Shown: one piece after another, positions 6,322 to 8,451 of the stretch
Layout: every line of letters begins with the position of its first letter
How positions within the stretch are numbered: the stretch's first letter is position 1
DNA from: Verrucomicrobiota bacterium
GTDB lineage: Bacteria; Verrucomicrobiota; Lentisphaeria; Oligosphaerales; JAFGRS01
Length of the DNA stretch: 8,451 bases
Direction: 5' to 3'
NCBI GenBank assembly: GCA_019136035.1
Contig: JAGVUW010000533.1
Location: forward strand, 1-8,451
Position numbers and translations under genes: made by a program
Notes under the pieces: model-generated
The model's database searches: none
Told to the model about the DNA's origin: nothing
What the model saw: only the letters and a program-made list of their open reading frames with translations

Positions 6322-6339
6322 AGGAAGGGCTTTGTTTTT
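6302..6339 (+). terminator. Intrinsic terminator ahead of hom
   Basis: AGCCCTTCC (6302-6310) pairs perfectly with GGAAGGGCT (6323-6331) across a 12-base loop, followed by TTGTTTTT (6332-6339). It is a strong Rho-independent terminator placed 15 bases before the hom start and after the leader peptide, so it serves as the attenuator's OFF structure rather than as the end of an upstream gene. Confidence 0.88.
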
Positions 6340-6353
6340 GAAGGACACGGTCC

Positions 6354-6380
6354 ATGATGACGGAAGTCAGGGTCGGGATC
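6354..6380 (+). pseudogene. hom: Detached N-terminus of homoserine dehydrogenase
   Basis: GAAGGA (6340-6345) eight bases before the ATG at 6354 is a good ribosome site, and the frame reads MMTEVRVGI, the typical first residues of homoserine dehydrogenase ahead of the GxGxxG NAD-binding loop. The loop never comes: at 6381 the similarity jumps to RVADLDI in the +1 frame, which in intact enzymes lies about 35 residues later. The missing length must be 2 modulo 3. This places the true gene start at 6354 and shows a deletion or assembly loss. Confidence 0.7.
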
Positions 6381-6384
6381 GCGT

Positions 6385-7410
6385 GTGGCCGACCTGGATA
6401 TCACCAGCGACCGCGGCGTGGTGGTGCCGGCGGGGGTGCTGACGCAGGATGCGGTGGGCCTGATCGAGGACCCGTCGGTCGACGTGGTGGTGGAGCTGAT
6501 TGGCGGCACGGGCGTGGCCAAGGACTTCATCCTGCGGGCGCTGGCGGCAGGCAAGCCGGTGGTGACGGCGAACAAGGCCCTCCTGGCGAAGCACGGCGAG
6601 GAGATCTTCTCCGCGGCGGAGCGTTCCAGTGCCGACGTCTACTACGAGGCCAGCGTCGGCGGCGGCATACCGTGTATCAAGGCCATGCGGGAGGGCCTGG
6701 TCGGCAACCGCATCCGCGAGATCGTCGGGATTCTCAACGGCACCTGCAACTACATCCTGACGCGCATGGAGCGCGAGGGCGCCGACTTCGATGCGGTTCT
6801 GGCGGCGGCGCAGGCGGCGGGCTATGCCGAGGCCGATCCGAGTCTGGATGTCGATGGCATCGACACGGCGCACAAGGCGACCATCCTGGCCTCGCTGGCC
6901 TACGGCGAGTGGTTTGGCATGGAGCCCCTGCACATCGAGGGCATTCGCCGGGTCAGCCTGCAGGACATCCACTACGCCTCCGAGCTGGGCTACCGGATCA
7001 AGCTCCTGGCGGTGATCAAGGAGCGCGACGGTGGGGTGCAGATGCGCGTGCAGCCGACCCTGATCCCCATCAGTTCGCTGCTCGGCCATGTCGGCGGGGT
7101 GTTCAATGCGGTCTGGGTGCGCGGTGATACCGTGGGCGGCACCATGTACTACGGTCGCGGCGCCGGCCGTGACGCCACGGCCAGCGCCGTGGTGGCCGAC
7201 ATTGTCGATGTCAGCCTCAACCTGAAATTCGGTTCGCACCGTCGTGTGGCGGCCTTCCGGGCGCATCAGGGCTACGACCGCGTCGTGCCGATGAGCGACG
7301 TGCGGACGCGCTACTACATCCGCCTGCAGGCTCTGGATCAGCCCGGGGTGATGGCCCTGGTCAGCGGCATCCTCGGCCGGCATGGCATCAGCATCGCCGG
7401 GTCGGATTGA
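6385..7410 (+). CDS. hom: Homoserine dehydrogenase core (disrupted at both ends)
   Basis: Reduces aspartate semialdehyde to homoserine with NAD(P)H, the branch step to threonine, methionine and, via threonine, isoleucine. The 341-residue frame has the family core: VVVELIGG (34-41), TANKALLAKHG (61-71), YYEASVGGGIP (86-96), NGTCNYIL (118-125), and the catalytic signature AAGYAEADPSLDVDGIDTAHK (144-164) with Asp160 and Lys164. An ACT domain begins at YYIRLQALDQPGVMALVSGILGRHGISIAG and stops abruptly. Intact enzymes of this type have about 430 residues. The GTG at 6385 has no ribosome site; the real start, ATG 6354, is in another frame, and the N-terminal GxGxxG loop is absent. The true C-terminus is also in another frame (7406-7459). 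As read, the protein could not bind cofactor normally. It follows the attenuator and precedes cimA. Either a young pseudogene or an assembly error. Confidence 0.88.
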   Translation: MADLDITSDRGVVVPAGVLTQDAVGLIEDPSVDVVVELIGGTGVAKDFILRALAAGKPVVTANKALLAKHGEEIFSAAERSSADVYYEASVGGGIPCIKAMREGLVGNRIREIVGILNGTCNYILTRMEREGADFDAVLAAAQAAGYAEADPSLDVDGIDTAHKATILASLAYGEWFGMEPLHIEGIRRVSLQDIHYASELGYRIKLLAVIKERDGGVQMRVQPTLIPISSLLGHVGGVFNAVWVRGDTVGGTMYYGRGAGRDATASAVVADIVDVSLNLKFGSHRRVAAFRAHQGYDRVVPMSDVRTRYYIRLQALDQPGVMALVSGILGRHGISIAGSD

Positions 7411-7459
7411 CGAGATTGTCGAGCCGCCGGCGATGTTCCGCATCGAGGATCTGGACTGA
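7406..7459 (+). pseudogene. hom: Detached C-terminus of homoserine dehydrogenase
   Basis: Immediately past the SIAG of the ACT domain, the +1 frame reads IDEIVEPPAMFRIEDLD and a stop (7457-7459). This matches the usual ending of ACT-type homoserine dehydrogenases (a final helix, then a short strand with R-I-E). About 30-35 residues of the ACT domain (the VIQKE strand and the following beta-alpha unit) are missing between, with a length of 2 modulo 3. The intact gene would therefore run from 6354 to 7459. Confidence 0.7.
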
Positions 7460-7519
7460 GCGCGGCCATCGCGCGGCGGCGTGGGGAACCCGTTGCAAGC
7501 TCTGGAGTCTGAGGCCACT

Positions 7520-8451
7520 ATGAGTACCTTCATCCATATGTATGACACCACCCTGCGTGACGGTACGCAGAGTCAGGGTGTCTCGTTTTCGAAGACCGAC
7601 AAGGTCCGCATCGCCGAACGTCTGGACGCCTTCGGTGTGAGCTACATCGAGGGCGGCTGGCCGGGTTCGAATCCGAAGGACATGGGCTTCTTCGAGGCCA
7701 TGCGCGGCCGGCGTCTGACTCACGCCCGTCTGGCGGCCTTCGGGAGCACGCGTCGTGCCGGTGTCGGCCCGGAGCAGGACGCCAATCTGCAGACCCTGCT
7801 CGAGGCCGAGACGCCGGTGGTGACGATCTTCGGCAAGAGCTGGCTGTTCCATGTGCATGACGTCCTGCGCGTCTCGCCCGACGAGAATCTCGAGATGGTC
7901 GGCAGCTCGTGTGCCTTCCTGCGCGAGCACGACCGCGAGGTGATCTTCGACGCCGAGCATTTCTTCGACGGCTATGCCGACAGTCCCGGGTATGCCCTGG
8001 ACGTGCTGCGTCGGGCGGTATCGGCTGGGGCCTCGACGGTGGTGCTCTGCGACACCAATGGCGGGACGCTGCCCGACCGCCTGGAGCGCGCCGTTCGCGA
8101 GGTCATGGCGGCGCTGCCCGGTGTGGCGGTCGGCATCCACTGCCACAACGACACCGGCTGCGGGGTCGCGAGCAGCCTGGCGGCGGTGCAGGCAGGGGCG
8201 ACGCAGGTGCAGGGGACGATCAACGGCTTCGGCGAACGCTGCGGCAATGCCAATCTGTGCACGATCATCCCGGCGCTGCGTCTGAAGATGGGGATGGAGT
8301 GCCTGCATCAGCCGCGTCTGGAGCGCCTGGCCGAGATGAGCCGGTTTGTCTACGACCTGGCCAACATCAGCCCGGACGACCACCAGCCCTACGTCGGCGG
8401 GGCGGCCTTCGCGCACAAGGGCGGCATGCACGTCAATGCCGTGGCCAAGAA
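7520..8451 (+). CDS. cimA: (R)-citramalate synthase (3' end outside window)
   Basis: Condenses pyruvate and acetyl-CoA to (R)-citramalate, the first step of the threonine-independent route to 2-oxobutyrate and isoleucine. The frame is open to the window end; 310 of roughly 520 expected residues are visible. The ATG at 7520 follows GAGG (7511-7514). The DRE-TIM metallolyase signature MYDTTLRDGTQSQGVSFS (residues 7-24; Arg13, metal ligand Asp14) is followed by IEGGWPGSNPKD, which is characteristic of the CimA-type branch rather than of LeuA. Further motifs are FDAEHFFDGY, CDTNGGTLP, the metal-binding HCHND (His207, His209), GFGERCGNANL and the HKGGMH loop (299-304). The C-terminal regulatory domain is beyond the edge. 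It lies 60 bases after the hom C-terminus with no terminator between, so it is probably in the same transcript and under the same Thr/Ile attenuator. Homocitrate synthase is a less likely alternative. Confidence 0.9.
   Translation, partial: MSTFIHMYDTTLRDGTQSQGVSFSKTDKVRIAERLDAFGVSYIEGGWPGSNPKDMGFFEAMRGRRLTHARLAAFGSTRRAGVGPEQDANLQTLLEAETPVVTIFGKSWLFHVHDVLRVSPDENLEMVGSSCAFLREHDREVIFDAEHFFDGYADSPGYALDVLRRAVSAGASTVVLCDTNGGTLPDRLERAVREVMAALPGVAVGIHCHNDTGCGVASSLAAVQAGATQVQGTINGFGERCGNANLCTIIPALRLKMGMECLHQPRLERLAEMSRFVYDLANISPDDHQPYVGGAAFAHKGGMHVNAVAK

Noticed and set aside
6182..6339. T-box riboswitch or metabolite riboswitch as the hom control element
   Set aside because: No T-box consensus or known aptamer core is visible; the leader peptide with regulatory codons explains the terminator better.
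6367..7551. 394-codon reverse frame over hom
   Set aside because: Antisense shadow of homoserine dehydrogenase; composition follows complemented hom codons.
7388..8431. 347-codon reverse frame over cimA
   Set aside because: Antisense to a clear DRE-TIM metallolyase with all active-site motifs.

Overview
The window is high-GC bacterial DNA. Hand-counted 60-base samples give 43/60 G+C in the Rhs core region (3841-3900), 35/60 and 36/60 in the Rhs tip and its partner (4381-4440, 4981-5040) and 24/60 at 5581-5640. The gene content (a secreted protein ending in a CBM9-like domain, a CocE-type hydrolase, an Rhs tip, and a homoserine dehydrogenase gene next to a citramalate synthase gene) and the GGGACACCA tandem repeats would suit a free-living environmental bacterium, possibly of the PVC/Hydrogenedentota kind. 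No rRNA or other phylogenetic marker is present, so the taxon is a guess.

Layout: (1) 2-1585 (+), the 3' part of a large beta-rich protein with a C-terminal CBM9-like carbohydrate-binding domain. (2) 1586-1865, a convergent intergenic gap with about 11 perfect copies of a 9-bp unit, followed by four decayed copies in inverse orientation. (3) 1866-3566 (-), an intact CocE/NonD (peptidase S15-like) alpha/beta hydrolase with its Ser-Asp-His triad. (4) 3683-4873 (+), a 5'-truncated Rhs protein: the end of the Rhs core, the DPWGL junction and a variable tip ending in an HNH/EndoVII-like (EHHH-type) nuclease toxin. Seven bases later, at 4881-5537, comes an unrecognised cysteine-rich protein in the immunity-gene position. 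(5) 5538-6147, about 600 bp without a convincing gene, holding a 13-bp direct repeat and decayed CGCAGAGG-type repeats. (6) 6148-8451 (+), an amino-acid biosynthesis operon: promoter, a 16-codon leader peptide containing Thr-Ile-Thr-Ile, mutually exclusive RNA helices and an intrinsic terminator, then hom and cimA (cut by the window end).

The most interesting system is the hom-cimA leader. It has the parts of a ribosome-mediated attenuator. The leader peptide TITIGCGA-stop resembles the end of the enterobacterial thrL peptide, and a perfect 10-bp helix links the base just after the Thr/Ile codons to the loop of the terminator. The two downstream genes supply isoleucine by two routes: aspartate to homoserine to threonine, and pyruvate to citramalate to 2-oxobutyrate. 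Control by charged tRNA-Thr and tRNA-Ile would therefore be coherent.

The hom gene itself is broken as read. It keeps its true start, its catalytic core and its true C-terminus in three different frames, with two missing segments that I estimate from family knowledge at roughly 100 bp each: the GxGxxG NAD-binding loop and the second half of the ACT domain. This is either a real pseudogene or an assembly fault and should be settled first.
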